DNA from: Bidens hawaiensis
Lineage: Eukaryota; Streptophyta; Magnoliopsida; Asterales; Asteraceae
DNA length: 64,000 nucleotides
Assembly: GCA_021521415.1 (NCBI GenBank)
Contig: JAIQDT010000226.1
Span: forward strand, 1-64,000
Direction of reading: 5' to 3'
Made by a program: the position numbers and the translations under genes. The notes beneath the pieces were generated by a model that saw only the letters and a program-made list of their open reading frames with translations, made no database searches and was not told the DNA's origin. Numbering within the stretch: the stretch's first letter is position 1; every line of letters begins with the position of its first letter. Below are positions 34,898 to 47,089 of the stretch, piece after piece.

Positions 34898-34909
34898 GCT
34901 CTGATACCA
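34898..34909 (-). promoter_or_regulatory. Primer binding site of element B
   Basis: TGGTATCAGAGC on the minus strand, two bases inside the 5' LTR end at 34912. Confidence 0.93.
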
Positions 34910-34911
34910 CT

Positions 34912-35290
34912 TGTCGGTCCCTTCTATTTCAGCTGGATCTTAATCAATAATGTCATAACTCACACGGATTAATCGTGTTGACAAGAGAGTTAATGACGAG
35001 TTGCTATATTTAGAAAGATATCCGTTTGTTAAAGGTGGAATCAATAACAAACATACGGTTGCAATGAATAATCAAAGATAGAAAGCACACTTAAGATTCA
35101 CTAAAAAGATTTCCATTTATATAATGTTAATCATACAAATGGATAATCGATTTAGGGTTTTCTAGGAATCCTAAGACAGCCGTCACATAATATTCTCTCA
35201 ATTAATGTGTCGGTCTCATCCGTATTGTGCTCTCTCTGGCGGCGTGCCCAAAATATTCTATTTATAGGCCTGCCAACCTAGGACAGCTGT
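34912..35290 (-). repeat. 5' LTR of element B, inner part (R-U5 and core promoter)
   Basis: 379 bp from TGTCGGTCCC to GGACAGCTGT; the TATAAATA box is at 35259-35266. The next bases of the LTR are 15 kb away at 50260, because a gypsy element entered about 25 bp upstream of the TATA box on the element strand. Confidence 0.93.
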
Positions 35291-38200
35291 TGTAACGATT
35301 CCGACGAAACCAGGCATGCCCTAACCGGTAGACAATAGTTACGTTATATTTAATGTCGGTTACATTAATTACCATAGTAATTATACGAGAATACATGGTT
35401 CACTGTATCAATTGTACGTGAATATACAATTCATCGTATTGATTATGCGATTAATCGATCGATAGTTATTGAAACCCGAACGAATCGAGGGTTCAATTAT
35501 AGACGATATCTATAATATTTAGTGATTTTACGAAGCATTAATGCTTCAGGATAAGTAAAGTACGGCACAGAAAAATAATTTCGATTTAATGGTACGTCGG
35601 TGCGTTAAACGAAACCTTTAATACCAAACTGAGCAAGAGATGATCGATCAAGCCGAAAAAGATGCGCAATTATTAATAATATGATGTTTTTAAGTTAATG
35701 AAAGTCATGGTTTAAGTTTTTAAAGTTTTTAAAGTGGTTTTATATAAATTTCATTTTTAAGCCGAAAACGACCATTTTAGCCTCGTTTTAAGCCGAATTA
35801 AACATTTAACCGAAAAACGAACTGAACCAGATTATCCAAAACATTATCCGGATTCTCAATATCCAAATATGTTGCTAGAAATGGAGAGGTGGGTCCCACC
35901 CCACCCCGCTTTGAATTCCGATCGGAATAAGGGTTTTACACCCATTTCCTTTGTTATTTTTTTTAGCAATCATTCCCATGTATCTTCAATTCTCTCCACA
36001 ATATCATCTAAAAACCGAGATTTTAGCAAGAAAATCGAGGTAAAAAGTCGAGTTATTTACATTTCCATCTTCGTTTCTTGAGTTTATTTGCAAGAAAATG
36101 AGGTTTCAAAGATGAAAACCGATTCTTGCATGATCAAGTGATGTATACGGGTTATACAAGGGATCTTGGTCCAATAAAGGAGTTAAACGAACCAAAAACG
36201 AATTTTTACGGTTTAAACTTTAGTTTTGAAACAATAACCGAAACTAGAGTGTAAGAGGCTTGATCGTGAGTGTAACTTGCTTGGTATTGTGGTATGTTGG
36301 TTGTAGGTTCTGTATTTAGTGGTAGATAAGGCGGAAATACGAGTTTGTAGCTTGTAGTGGCGGAAAACTAAAGGTATATTCGGTTTATGTTCGGTATTGG
36401 ATTTTTTGACAGATTGTGGTAGGTTTAGAGTTAATTCATGAAATTTTACAGGGATGATCTACACATGAAAATACGTGTTCTGTGAATTTTTTGTAATTTT
36501 TGGGCAAAAGATGAATATTTGGTGAATTTAATGCTCGGTTTTGGCTAAAAATGGTGAAAATTAGTTAAATATCATGAACAATTCTGGAAAATTGTATATA
36601 AGCTTTTCATATCATTTAAAAGTTACACACAAAATTTTAGGTCAGTTGGAGAAGTCTAAGTAGGCTTTTCGGTTAAACGAGTTCTAGGGTTTTCTAGCTC
36701 GGTTTTAGTGAAAATAGCATGTAAAAGAGATTTTGGTTCTGGAAAAATTACAGGGGACTATGTGGATGGCAGGGGTCATCCAGGAAAAATTTGGGATTTT
36801 TCTAAGGTCGTTTGGTATTTACGACACATTTAGTGTTTAAATGGTGTTTAAAAATAGATAAATAAATTTTAAATATAAAAATTAATTCTGGAAATATTTT
36901 TATAAAATTCCCCACTGTCAAAAAGTGATTTGTGCAAAATTTCAAGATTCGAGATTAAACGGATAATTATTTGTGCAAAAACAAACTTTTAAGGTTTAAA
37001 AAGCGTAAACCGGTAAACTTCGCCTAAACGAGCCGACCGGTGTATAAAAACCCTAAAAATGAACTATTTTCATATAACTGAGTTAAACAAGTAAAAATAA
37101 ATCATTCAAAAATAATTCGGATGATTTGAGTAATTTTATCCGATAAAACAGTTTCCGGTGCACTAAAGACGGAAACGGGTCCCGCGGCCAAACGGGGCGT
37201 CTAAACCGAGCTCTAATTTCACAAATTTAATTAAATAATCAGTCAACAACTATTTTTGGGTCGTGTGTGACCAAACTGATTTTTGAAATGTAAAAACGGA
37301 TAACCGTGTTAGGCACGCAAAACGGGAAAAACGACTAATAGTAATTTTGACTAGTGAACTCTAAACGATATCACAATCTGAGTCCGGAGAAGTGTTTCTG
37401 GGTTAACATTGCCCCCGGAATGGGTACAGTACTGGGTTAACAGTGTCCCCAGATGTCCCTAGAAGTGTTTCTGGGTTAACATTGCCCCCGGAACGGGTAC
37501 AGTACTGGGTTAACAGTGTCCCCAGATGTACCGGTTAACACGGTTAAAGTTATATTAATAGTGATTGTATAGTAACGATCGTAGGGATCATATTACAGAT
37601 TGGACGTGTTAACTGATAATGACTGTTGTTACCTGCTTGCATGTGCTAAGGTGAGTTTCACGAGCCCCTTTTTCTGAATTGTTTTTAAATATTTTCCCGG
37701 GGCGGAAGCATGTTACTACTGAAATGTTTAAGTACATACTGAACGCATGGACTTGCGTGTATTTATATATATTTTATTGTACGGGAATCATACGGAAATG
37801 TACTAAGATGGTAATTGTCTGAGTTGCTAACATTCTAAGGCCCCGGAACACGAGTGATTAACTGAAAGCCGGTAGAGTGTGGATAGTACTATTAGTCTGA
37901 CAAACCCAACTGGTCCGGCATGGATTTGCTGATGTTTCCCAGCCAGTTGCACATGTTTATTTTGTTGTTATATATATTTTGCTATGTAATGTTAGACATA
38001 GCAGTTTGGGGCAGGTCCGTGGGAGGAGTATGCCACGGGGGTTGTGTGTGGATAGTCAGAGGTTTCACTTGTGGGCTCAGCATAATTACATCGATAATAT
38101 TATATTTTGATATGGATTTATCATGGTTTACTCAAATTGTGAAACTCACCAACTATTCGTAGTTGACCCGTTTTCTCACATGCTTTTCAGGTACAATTAA

Positions 38201-38454
38201 GATGAAGTGATTGCTTACGTGCTAAGTGCTTGATGTGTGTAAGATTTGCGTGCGGGATGTTAGGATACATTATAATAAATAGAATTATGTAACATATTGT
38301 ATGATGTGTGTATCACCTAGACGGTAATGAAATATGAGATAATGTAATTTGAAGTATATTAATGTATTCAGTTTTCTTTATAAACAATGTGGTTGATATC
38401 AGAGGTGTCTGTTGCATCCCGTTTACGTTTCCGCAGCGGTTACGGGGTGTTACA
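35291..38454 (+). repeat. 5' LTR of the gypsy element
   Basis: 3,164 bp. Contains two tandem 73-bp units starting at 37388 and 37461 (AGAAGTGTTTCTGGGTTAAC). Very similar to the 3' LTR: about 15 differences noticed by eye in the first 700 bp. The open frames at 35869 and 37920 recur in both LTRs and show no protein family. Confidence 0.93.
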
Positions 38455-38459
38455 GAAGT

Positions 38460-38473
38460 TAGTATCAGAGCCA
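38460..38473 (+). promoter_or_regulatory. Primer binding site of the gypsy element
   Basis: TAGTATCAGAGCCA, one base different from the initiator-Met PBS, five bases after the LTR. Confidence 0.8.
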
Positions 38474-40189
38474 TTGGTTATAAAGATTTAGGATGTCTTT
38501 AAAAGATACCTAAAATATAACCAGTAGCTCAAGTATTATAGGATCTGAATATCAACTAATAATTTATAGTGACGAGATCTGGATGAACTTGGATGGACAA
38601 GTGAGTTATTATGGTCCGGAACATAATAACAGACTTGTCCGCACGAGGGAATTCAGGGGAAGTCACGGGGAACGTTAATAGGTAAAAATGGCAACATATA
38701 TGTAAAGTATATAATATTATTTATGCGTGCCAATGTGTATACATATATATGTGTACATATCTTGTGGGTACATGTATTGAGAAATAGGACCCGGATAAGG
38801 AACCGGGGGATGAAATAATAAAAGTACCGAGGATGCTGAAATTTCTAGATCATCGGTTGATGATAAGTCTGACTTATCGGGCCATAGTTATGATAGTACC
38901 AAGTTAGATCTCCCGTTTGACATTAACCAGAAATATCTAGTAACCGTCACTCCCAACCAAAATTAATAAATCCCTTACCATACCAATACCGGTACCGTAT
39001 ATCTTAATAACCCCCTATGTTCACCCGAACCGCCGACCCTCACGTACGGACGGACCTGTACATGAACCCATTCTTATCCCATTAAGGTAAATAAATAAAT
39101 AAATAAAATAAATAATAATAATAAATTTGATAATAAATGAGCAGATAAAAATAATATATAGAAATATATATGTGTATTTCTCACTCTCAAACATATGAGA
39201 CATACCACCTCCAGGTCGAGAATTACCGATTTTAGCGAACCTAGAACGTCGGAGGACATTGACTGAGCAAGCGATAGAGTTTCCCATAATAGTAATTGAT
39301 AATATTTTAAGGCAACATGGGTTGCGCGATTACCTTGAACCTTGCAACTCCCTATGTTAACCTTACATCCGTTAGAGGCCTATACCCATGTATACTCGAA
39401 TAGAATGATTACCCATACACAAAGAGGTGTTGGAATCATTATAGCATAGTTGGTTGTCCGTTTGTAGGTGGTATACCGTGTATGCCGGATATACAAATAG
39501 ACACGGATATTATAACTCCGTGGTACGTAATCGTTTGGTGCTCACGGTGAGCATGTATCGGTTATGCTGACATGCAGAAGGATATTGAAATCAAGCATAT
39601 TAAACATTAATCTTTCTTGAGAAAGATCTATATGTCAGTTGGTGACAAGGGTTATGAAACATATTTAAACGTTAACCGATGTCAGGTTAAGTCCCTATGT
39701 TATTATATTTGTGGGACATATATACTAGATACTGGTATGTGTAATATGTATGATAATATTTGGTGTGTATGTGTACCTGCTGTTATGATTGAGCTGGTAA
39801 CGAGTTATACGGTGAGATTAGTATTGATTACAGCGTACGGGATGGGTACGGCAGAATGACATAAAGAGAGTAACTCCAATGATGGAGATTGATATGATTA
39901 AGTTGATTGCTCAAAGATAGCAGATGATGATACCGAATGTCGTATCACAGATCACTGCTAGGGTTGATGCAAATGTGATCGCAGAATTATAGATCGAGCA
40001 ATCACATGATTATGAATATTTCAATTCTTATTGTTATTACTAAGAGTGATAATGTCCCACCGAATACTATTATGACTACAAGTATTAGTTATAAACTAAA
40101 CATGAATAGTAGTCGTAATGAATTAGATCCGGTATGAAGGATATGTTTGTTCGTTGTGTTAAGGAAATTATTAATAGTTTACTGATGGT
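38474..40189 (+). other. Gypsy leader and 5' gag region, decayed
   Basis: No surviving frame. An AAATAAATAAAT-type simple repeat is at about 39088-39128. The short frames here have no family similarity. It corresponds in position to the leader and the start of gag. Confidence 0.45.
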
Positions 40190-40650
40190 AAAGGGAGGAA
40201 TAGATTAGCGAGGGGATAGAAAAGATCGAAATGGTTAAGGATATTGGTAAGAGTCTAGAACATTGTGTAGTGAAATATGCTACAGATATGTTGGTAGATT
40301 ATGTTGTATCGTGATGGAACACAATGGTACAAAATTATAGTTAGAAAATTATTACTCTGATGATATGGTCAGAATTTAAAATTCTTGTGCTAGAGCACTT
40401 TTATTCGAATAATTAAGTTCAGAGGCTGGAAACTGAGCTATGGAAGATAGAAATGTTGTGTGCTGATCACTTAGAACGCGCTAATCGTTTAAAGGAATTT
40501 TCATGTCTGTTAACATGGCTAATTACTCCTGAAACTAAGCGAAGTGAGCGCTATATTGGGGACTAACTCCATCGATAAGGAGTATAGTCAATCCTGTAAA
40601 ATATACAACCTTTGTAAGGGTTGTGTCACAAGCCAGCATTGATATATTTA
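40190..40650 (+). pseudogene. gag: Gypsy gag remnant
   Basis: Broken frames give VKYATDML, a W in the place of the usual WW, FKILVLEHFYS and RLETELWKIEML...DHLERANRLKEF, in the order of the plant gypsy retrotransposon gag domain. Multiple stops and frameshifts. It ends about 100 bp before the inserted solo LTR. Confidence 0.6.
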
Positions 40651-40757
40651 ACGCTATGGGAAGCGGACTGGAAGGACGTTAGGTGAGACGTCGAGTGTTA
40701 AAGAAGAGAAATGATAAACGGATAGTGCAAGATAGGCTTTTGAATAAGTAGGTATGC

Positions 40758-43700
40758 TGTAACGATTCCGGCAAATTCAGGTATACCCTAGCCGGAATAT
40801 ACTATTTACGTGTTATTTAATACTGAATATACAAATTATAATGTGTTTATACGAGTATATAAGATTCACAGTACGAATTATACTCAAATGTACAACTAGT
40901 CGTATCGGAATTACGATTAACCGATGAACGGTTATTGAAACTCGAACGAATCGGGGATTACATTATAGACGAAATATATAGTGTTTAGTGATGTTTACGA
41001 AGTATTAAAGCTTCGGGATAAGTGAATTATAGCACAGAAAAAGGATTTCGATTTATTAGTACGTCGGTACGATAAACGAAACCTTTAACATCAAACCAAG
41101 CAAGAGACGATCGATCAAGCCGAAAAAGATGCACAATTACCGACAATATGATGTGTTAAGTCAATAAATGTCATGGTTTAAGTTTTTTAAAGTTTTTAAA
41201 TCGGTTTTATATAAATTTAAATTTTAAGCCGAAAAACGACCGTTTTGGCCTCGTTTTGAGCGGAATTAAACGTTTAACTGAAAAACGAATTGAACCAGAT
41301 TATCCACAACATTATCCAGATTGCGTAATCTGAATGTGTGGCCAAGAATGAAGGTGTGGGCCCCACCCCACACCCTTTAATGGACCAATCGGCCAAGGGG
41401 TTACAACCCTTGGCTTTCTTTTTCTTTTTTCACAAACAACAAACTCTTGATCATCATCCTCTCTTCAACAATCATCCAAAGATCCAAGTTTTTAAGCAAG
41501 AAAACGAGGTATAGACCGAGTTATAATCGTGTTATTCTTCTTTTCTTGATTCATTTACAAGGAAATGAGGTTTCAAATGAAAAATGGGTGAAAACCTGAG
41601 ATGAAACCGATTCTTGGAGGATCAAGTGATGTATACAAGTTATACAAAGGATCTTGGTCCGAGAAAGTAGTTAAAAGAGTCAAAAACGAATTTTTACGGT
41701 CAAAATCTTTGTTTTGATGCTTTAATCGAAACCATGAAAGAAATGGCTTGATTGTGGGTATAACTTTCTTGGTGTGGTGTTGTTGTGCTTGTAAGTGTTG
41801 TATCTAGTGGCTAGCAAAGGCTAGAAACCAAGATCTTTGCGATCTAACGCTAGAAAACACAAAGTAGTTCGGTTTTCGTATGATTTAGTTATTTTGGACA
41901 GATTGTGATAGACCTAGAGTTGGGTCACGAAATTTCACAGAGATGATCTACACATGAAAATATGAGATCTGTGAATTTTTGGTAATTTTTGGATAATGGA
42001 TGAATATTTGGTGAATTTAATGCTCGGTTTTGGCCAAAAATGGTGAAAAATAGCTAAACACATGAAAAATTCTGGAAAATTTAAGATAATCTTTTTATAA
42101 CATTTAAAAGTCACACACAAAATTTCAGGTTCATTGGAGAAGTCTAAGTAGGCTTTTCGGTAAAACGAGTTCTAGGGATTTCTAGCTCGGTTTTGGTAAA
42201 AATGGCATGAAAAATAAGTTTTTGGTTCTGGAAAAATTACAGGGAACTATGTCGGTGACAGGGGTCATCCCAGAAAAATTTGGGATTTTTCGAAGGTCGT
42301 TTGGTATTTTCGTCATATTTGGTGTTTAAATGACGTTTAAAAATGGTTAAATAAATTTAGATATAAAAATTAATTCTGGAAAAATTTTATAAAATTCCTT
42401 ACTGTCAAAATATGGTTTGTACAAAATTTCAAGGTCCGAGACTAAACGGATATTTATTTGTGCTAAATGGAACTTAAAAACAAACTTTTAAAGTTTAAAA
42501 CGAGTAAACCGGCGAAGTTCGCCTAAGCGAGCTGAATGGTGTTTGAATACCTTAAAAATGGATGATTTTTATGAAACTAAGTTAATTAAGTAAAAATAAA
42601 TCATCCGAAAATAATTCGGATGATTTGGGTAATTTTACCCGATTTAACCGTTTCCGGTGTATTAAAGACGGAAACGGGCCCCGCGGCCAAACGGGGTGTC
42701 TAACCGAGCTCTAATTTCACCACTTTAATGAAAATATCAATAATAACTATTTTCGGGTCGTGTGTGGTCAAACTTATTTTTGTAAACATAAAGACGGATA
42801 ACCGTGCTAGGCACGCAAAACGAGAAAACAAACTAACGGTAGTTTTGACTAAAGAACTCTAGGTGATATCACAATCTAAGTCCTGAAAAGTATTTCGGGG
42901 TTAACATTGTCCCCGGATCGTGTACGGTACTGGGTTAGCAGTGTCCCCAGACGTACCGGTTAACACGAATTTAAGTTATATTGATAGAAATTGTGTAGTA
43001 ACGATTTGGGGATCGCATTACAGATCTGTACCAGTAGCCGTGCACCGTAGTACATCTTGCTCACAAGAAGGTGAGTTTTCACGAGCCCCTTTTACTGAAC
43101 TGTTTTAAATATTTTCCCGGGGCGGAAAGCATGTTTATCAAAGTGTTTAAGTACATGCTGATCGCGTGGAAATGAATGTATTTATATAATGTTTATTGTA
43201 CGGGAATCGTACGGTAAAGAATTAAGATGGTAATTGTCTGAGTTGCTAACAGTGTAAGGCCCGAAACAGTGTTCTGGGGTAACCGAGTTCCCAGAGGTTA
43301 TTAAATGTGTTCTGGGGTAACCGAGTTTCCAGAGGTTATTAAATGTGTTTCTGGGGTAACAGAGTTCCCAGAGGTTATTAAATGTGTTTCTAGGGTAATA
43401 GAGTTCCCAGAGGTTATTGGAACTATTCTGGGGTAACAGAGTTCCCAGAGGTTAATCGATATGTTTTGGGGTTAATAGAGTTTTCACTTGTGAACTCAGT
43501 ATAATTACATCACTTATTTGTGATTTTTATAATGATTTGTCATGGTTTATTTAAATTAGTGAAACTCACCAACTATTCGTAGTTGACCCGTTTTCTTTAC
43601 ATGCTTTCTAGGTACACTCAAATTGGAATGAGTGATATGTGTTCGATGCTGTGTGCTATTTTGTGGAAGTCTAGAGATCTATATTTTGCATTAAATATGT

Positions 43701-43872
43701 TAATGTACTATCGGTAACACTTATGTTATAACGCTTAGATGGTTATGAAACTCAGAACAATGTAATACGTTTAAATTAATGTAGTGGTGTTTTCTTTATA
43801 AACAATGCTGTTGATATCAGATGTGTCTGTTGCATCCCGTGTACGTTTCCGCTGCGGTTACGGGGTGTTACA
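40758..43872 (+). repeat. Solo LTR of a related gypsy subfamily
   Basis: 3,115 bp with TGTAACGATTCCGG...GGTGTTACA ends, clearly related to but well diverged from the flanking LTRs. The flanks TATGC (40753-40757) and TATGT (43873-43877) form a 5-bp duplication with one mismatch. No internal domain or PBS follows, so it is a solo LTR, as left by unequal recombination between two LTRs. Confidence 0.88.
43272..43490. repeat. 38/39-bp tandem repeat in the solo LTR
   Basis: TTCTGGGGTAAC words start at 43272, 43310, 43349, 43388, 43426 and 43464, each followed by GAGTTCCCAGAGGTTATT. The flanking LTRs have one related GGGTTAACAGTGTCCCCAG unit pair instead, so the array expanded in this subfamily. 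Confidence 0.85.
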
Positions 43873-43877
43873 TATGT

Positions 43878-44700
43878 CCTACAACCCAGGATTATACTAA
43901 GACTAGTTCTGGTGTGAAACATGAACCGCATGAAGGGTCCTTCCCTAAATGTGGAAAATATGGTTATCGGCAGGAAGAAGAATGTCGAGTGATAGTAGGC
44001 CACAGGTGTGGTAAAGATGGACGTAATGCCCCAATTGTAGAACCAATTGAAGCCATGTGAACCGGCAACCCCAACCCATTCGTGTACAACCACTCCGAAC
44101 CCAACAACTTCAATAACAATCCATCCAAAGAAATCAAATTATACCAAACAGTTGTACTTGCTATGAATGTGGCAGTACAGAACGTTCCCAGAGAAATGGA
44201 CCAAAGTTGAACCAAGTTGTCGTTGGAAGACGAACCTCATGACAAGCATCAACCTCTGATCAAGCAAGGAGCCGTGCTTTTGTGAGTAATCCGAATAAAG
44301 CACGTCATGATCCAAAGGTGGTACTAAGTATGTTGTAGTTTTAAATCAATAGGCTTCAGTGATATTTTTACAGTCGTCGATAGAAGTTAGTTCCTGTTAA
44401 CCTCCTATCATTTGGAAAGATACTGATTAGTGAAACTATAGAACCCTATACTGTAGAATCGCTAACGGTAAACCCCTAATGGTTAACTAAATTGTTCGGA
44501 ATTGTCCTATTATTCTGAACGATTAACCTTTCCTTATTAACCTACGACCAGTAAAGTTAAGAAGTTTTGACGTAATAGTTAACATGGATTGGCTAACTCA
44601 ACATGAAGCTGAAATCAAATATGAAAAGAAGATGATTAGAAGCTCTCTTTCGGACGATGAAGCGATTAGATACAGAGAAAAGTGTACGATTTAAAAGAAA
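43878..44700 (+). pseudogene. pol: Gypsy gag knuckle and protease remnants
   Basis: Frame 43821-44060 reads FPKCGKYGYRQEEEC, a decayed zinc knuckle (first Cys and His lost). Near 44570-44640 the fragments FDVIV-like and MDWL...HEAEIKYEKKM match the end of gypsy protease. Everything between is interrupted. Confidence 0.5.
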
Positions 44701-44729
44701 ACATATAGAAGATGTTCCGGTGATACGTA

Positions 44730-45420
44730 AAAGTCCACAAGTTTTCCCAGAAGAACTTCCTGGATTACCGCCAACCCGACAGGTCTAATTCAGAATCGAT
44801 TTATTACCTCAAGCTGGCCCTGTTACTTAGGCACCCTACCGACTTGCACCGTCCGAGATGCAAGAATTATCCAATCAGTTGCAAGAATTATTGGATAAGG
44901 TTTTATACGACCTAGTTAGTCACCATGGGGTGCACCAGTGTTATTTGGGAAATGAAGGACGGAAGTGTTAGGATATGTATTGATTAGGGAGGATTGAATA
45001 AAGTAACGATCAAGAATAGGTATTCACTTCTTCGAAGTAAATGATCTGTTTAACCAACTGCAAGGGGCGATTTATTTTTAGAAATTTTATCTTAGATATA
45101 GTTATCACCAAATGAGAAACCCAAGAGGAGGACGTTGCAACAACAGCGTTTCGGACTCGTTACGGCCATTATGAATTCTTATTTATGCCTTTCGGGCTAA
45201 CAAATGCGCCGGCAGTGTTCATGGACCTCATGAATCGAGTCTGTAAACCCTACCTCGACAAATTTGTCATCGTGTTTATTGACGATATTTTGATCTACTC
45301 GAAAAGTAAAGAAGAGCACGAGCAACACTTAAGAATAATTTTAGAACTTCTGAATCAGGAGAAGTTGTATGCAAAATTCCCCAAGTGTAACTTCTGGTTT
45401 TAAGAAGTGCAATTCCTCGG
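44730..45420 (+). pseudogene. pol: Gypsy reverse transcriptase remnant
   Basis: VFPEELPGLPPTRQV, APYRLAPSEMQEL and SPWGAP precede the best-preserved part, 45185-45403, with [19 protein letters not shown] and the active-site [11 protein letters not shown] (the F/Y-x-DD box). Frameshifts lie between these blocks. Typical plant gypsy RT. Confidence 0.8.
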
Positions 45421-45659
45421 TCACGCTGTAAACCATCAAGGAATACACGTTGATCCGAGTAAGGTAGAAACCATTAAAATTGGCAGTCACCCAAGGCGCC
45501 AAAGGAAATGCGCCAATTTTTAGGACTAGCCGGAGACTATCAGCGATTTATTGAAGAATTTTTAGCATTACCCAACTCATAATCCATTGTACGACGCAAA
45601 TGTACAAATTTTATAGATGATAAGAGACCGCAGTCTCATATTTAACGAAGATGGGTCGA

Positions 45660-46015
45660 GTTGTTAAGCGATTATGACTGTGACATCCGTTATCACCCCG
45701 GCAAGGCTAACGTGTAGCCGATGCCTTGAGTAGGAAAGATCGGGTTAAGCCATTGCGAGTGCGAGCGCTGGGGGTGATAGTCCAGTCGAACCTTTCGGAC
45801 CTGATTCGAGTCGCTCAACGTGAGGCGTTGAAAGAGGAACAATTGGAAAAGGAGGGACTTTACGGCAATGAGAAGAATTTCGAACAGCACGTGGACGAGA
45901 TTCTCTATTTCAAAAATCGGGTTTGGATCCCGACCCTCCATGACCTTCGTGAATTAATCATGAACGAAGCGCATAGATCGAAGTATTCCATACATCCGGG
46001 ATCGGATTAGACTAT
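45660..46015 (+). pseudogene. pol: Gypsy RNase H end and integrase zinc-finger start
   Basis: Before 45726 the frame gives YDCDIRYHPGKAN and then ADALSRKDRVK, the end of RNase H. 45726-46010 continues with FKNRVWIPTLHDLRELIMNEAHRSKYSIHPGS, the start of the integrase HHCC region. Two breaks separate it from RT. Confidence 0.75.
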
Positions 46016-46930
46016 TGATGATACGAATATCTGAAAGGATTTTATTAATGGCCGAGTTTGGAGAAAGATATGGTTAGGTATGTTGGCGAATATTTAAGTT
46101 ATGCAAGAGATAAGGCTGCACACCGAAAACCCTAGGGAACGCCACAACGACAGAAAATTCGCCAATGATAGTGGGATTAGATTACAATGGATTTCGGGAC
46201 GCAAATTCCCAAGGTATATCAAAGGCATGATGTAAATTGGGTAATCGCGGATCGATTAACCAATCCTCACATTTTATCCCAATCCATGACGATTACCACA
46301 ATGAATTCTCGCCCAAATTCATGATGATGAAATGGTATCTCGTCGTGGAGTACCATTTTCAATTATCTCAGATCGAAATAGTCATCCTACTTCCATTATT
46401 GGAAGGCGGGGAAGGAAGCATCGAGAGCTTGAAGCTTTCTATGGGTGAAGTAATTATCACCAATTTGTTAAATTGAAAATGGGCGTCAATCAAGCCATAA
46501 GATTTGAATTGATTCGAGAAACAACCAATCGGATTTATAATATTTAAGATAAGTTGAAAGCAGCGCGAGATTGGCAAAGGATTTATGCCAACATTCATAG
46601 GAAACCGTTGTCACTGGAAGGAGGTGACAAGGCATTTTAAGGCATCACCTTAGAGAGGTGATATGAGGTTTGGCAAAACCGAAAATAGCTCCTTAATATA
46701 TTGAACCTCATGAGACTATCTCCATGATTGGTCATTTAGTTTATCGATTAAAGTACTCCAGGGGCGAAGTATTATACATGATGTTTTGCCATGTATACGG
46801 ATTGAAAAGTACCTAGGCGATGAGGCAACGAAAGTACCAGTAATGGAGGTACTCATAGAAGACATGCTTGATATCACAAATAATTCGGTAGAGATAGTAG
46901 ACGGGAAAACTAAACAGTTTGGACATACCA
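46016..46930 (+). pseudogene. pol: Gypsy integrase and chromodomain-like remnant
   Basis: Scattered integrase-like stretches (an ENSPMIVGLDYNGF-like run near 46158, then ISDR, WASNLWG-like decay) contain many stops. YLGDEATKVPVMEVLIEDML and VEIVDGKTKQF (46800-46920) resemble the segment just before and within the chromodomain of Tekay/Del elements. Identification of the chromodomain is tentative. Confidence 0.45.
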
Positions 46931-47077
46931 AGCTTTAATGATTAAGATTAAGAGGAATTCACAGCGAGGACCAGATTATACCTGGTAACGCGAGGGTGAA
47001 TTCTGAAGGAAAAACCCCCACCTTTCTCTCGGAAGGGGATAGTGGGCGTGTAAAATTTCGAGGACGAAATTTCTTAA

Positions 47078-47089
47078 CGGGGGGGAGAA
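47078..47089 (+). promoter_or_regulatory. Polypurine tract of the gypsy element
   Basis: CGGGGGGGAGAA immediately before the 3' LTR start at 47090. Confidence 0.85.

Noticed and set aside
37920..38162. 80-codon frame in the gypsy LTR (also 49720-49962)
   Set aside because: Present only because the two LTRs are copies; no family motif, and the solo LTR does not keep it.
38474..40189. Host gene exons in the gypsy interior
   Set aside because: No frame, splice pattern or conserved motif; position and flanks fit a decayed gypsy leader and gag.
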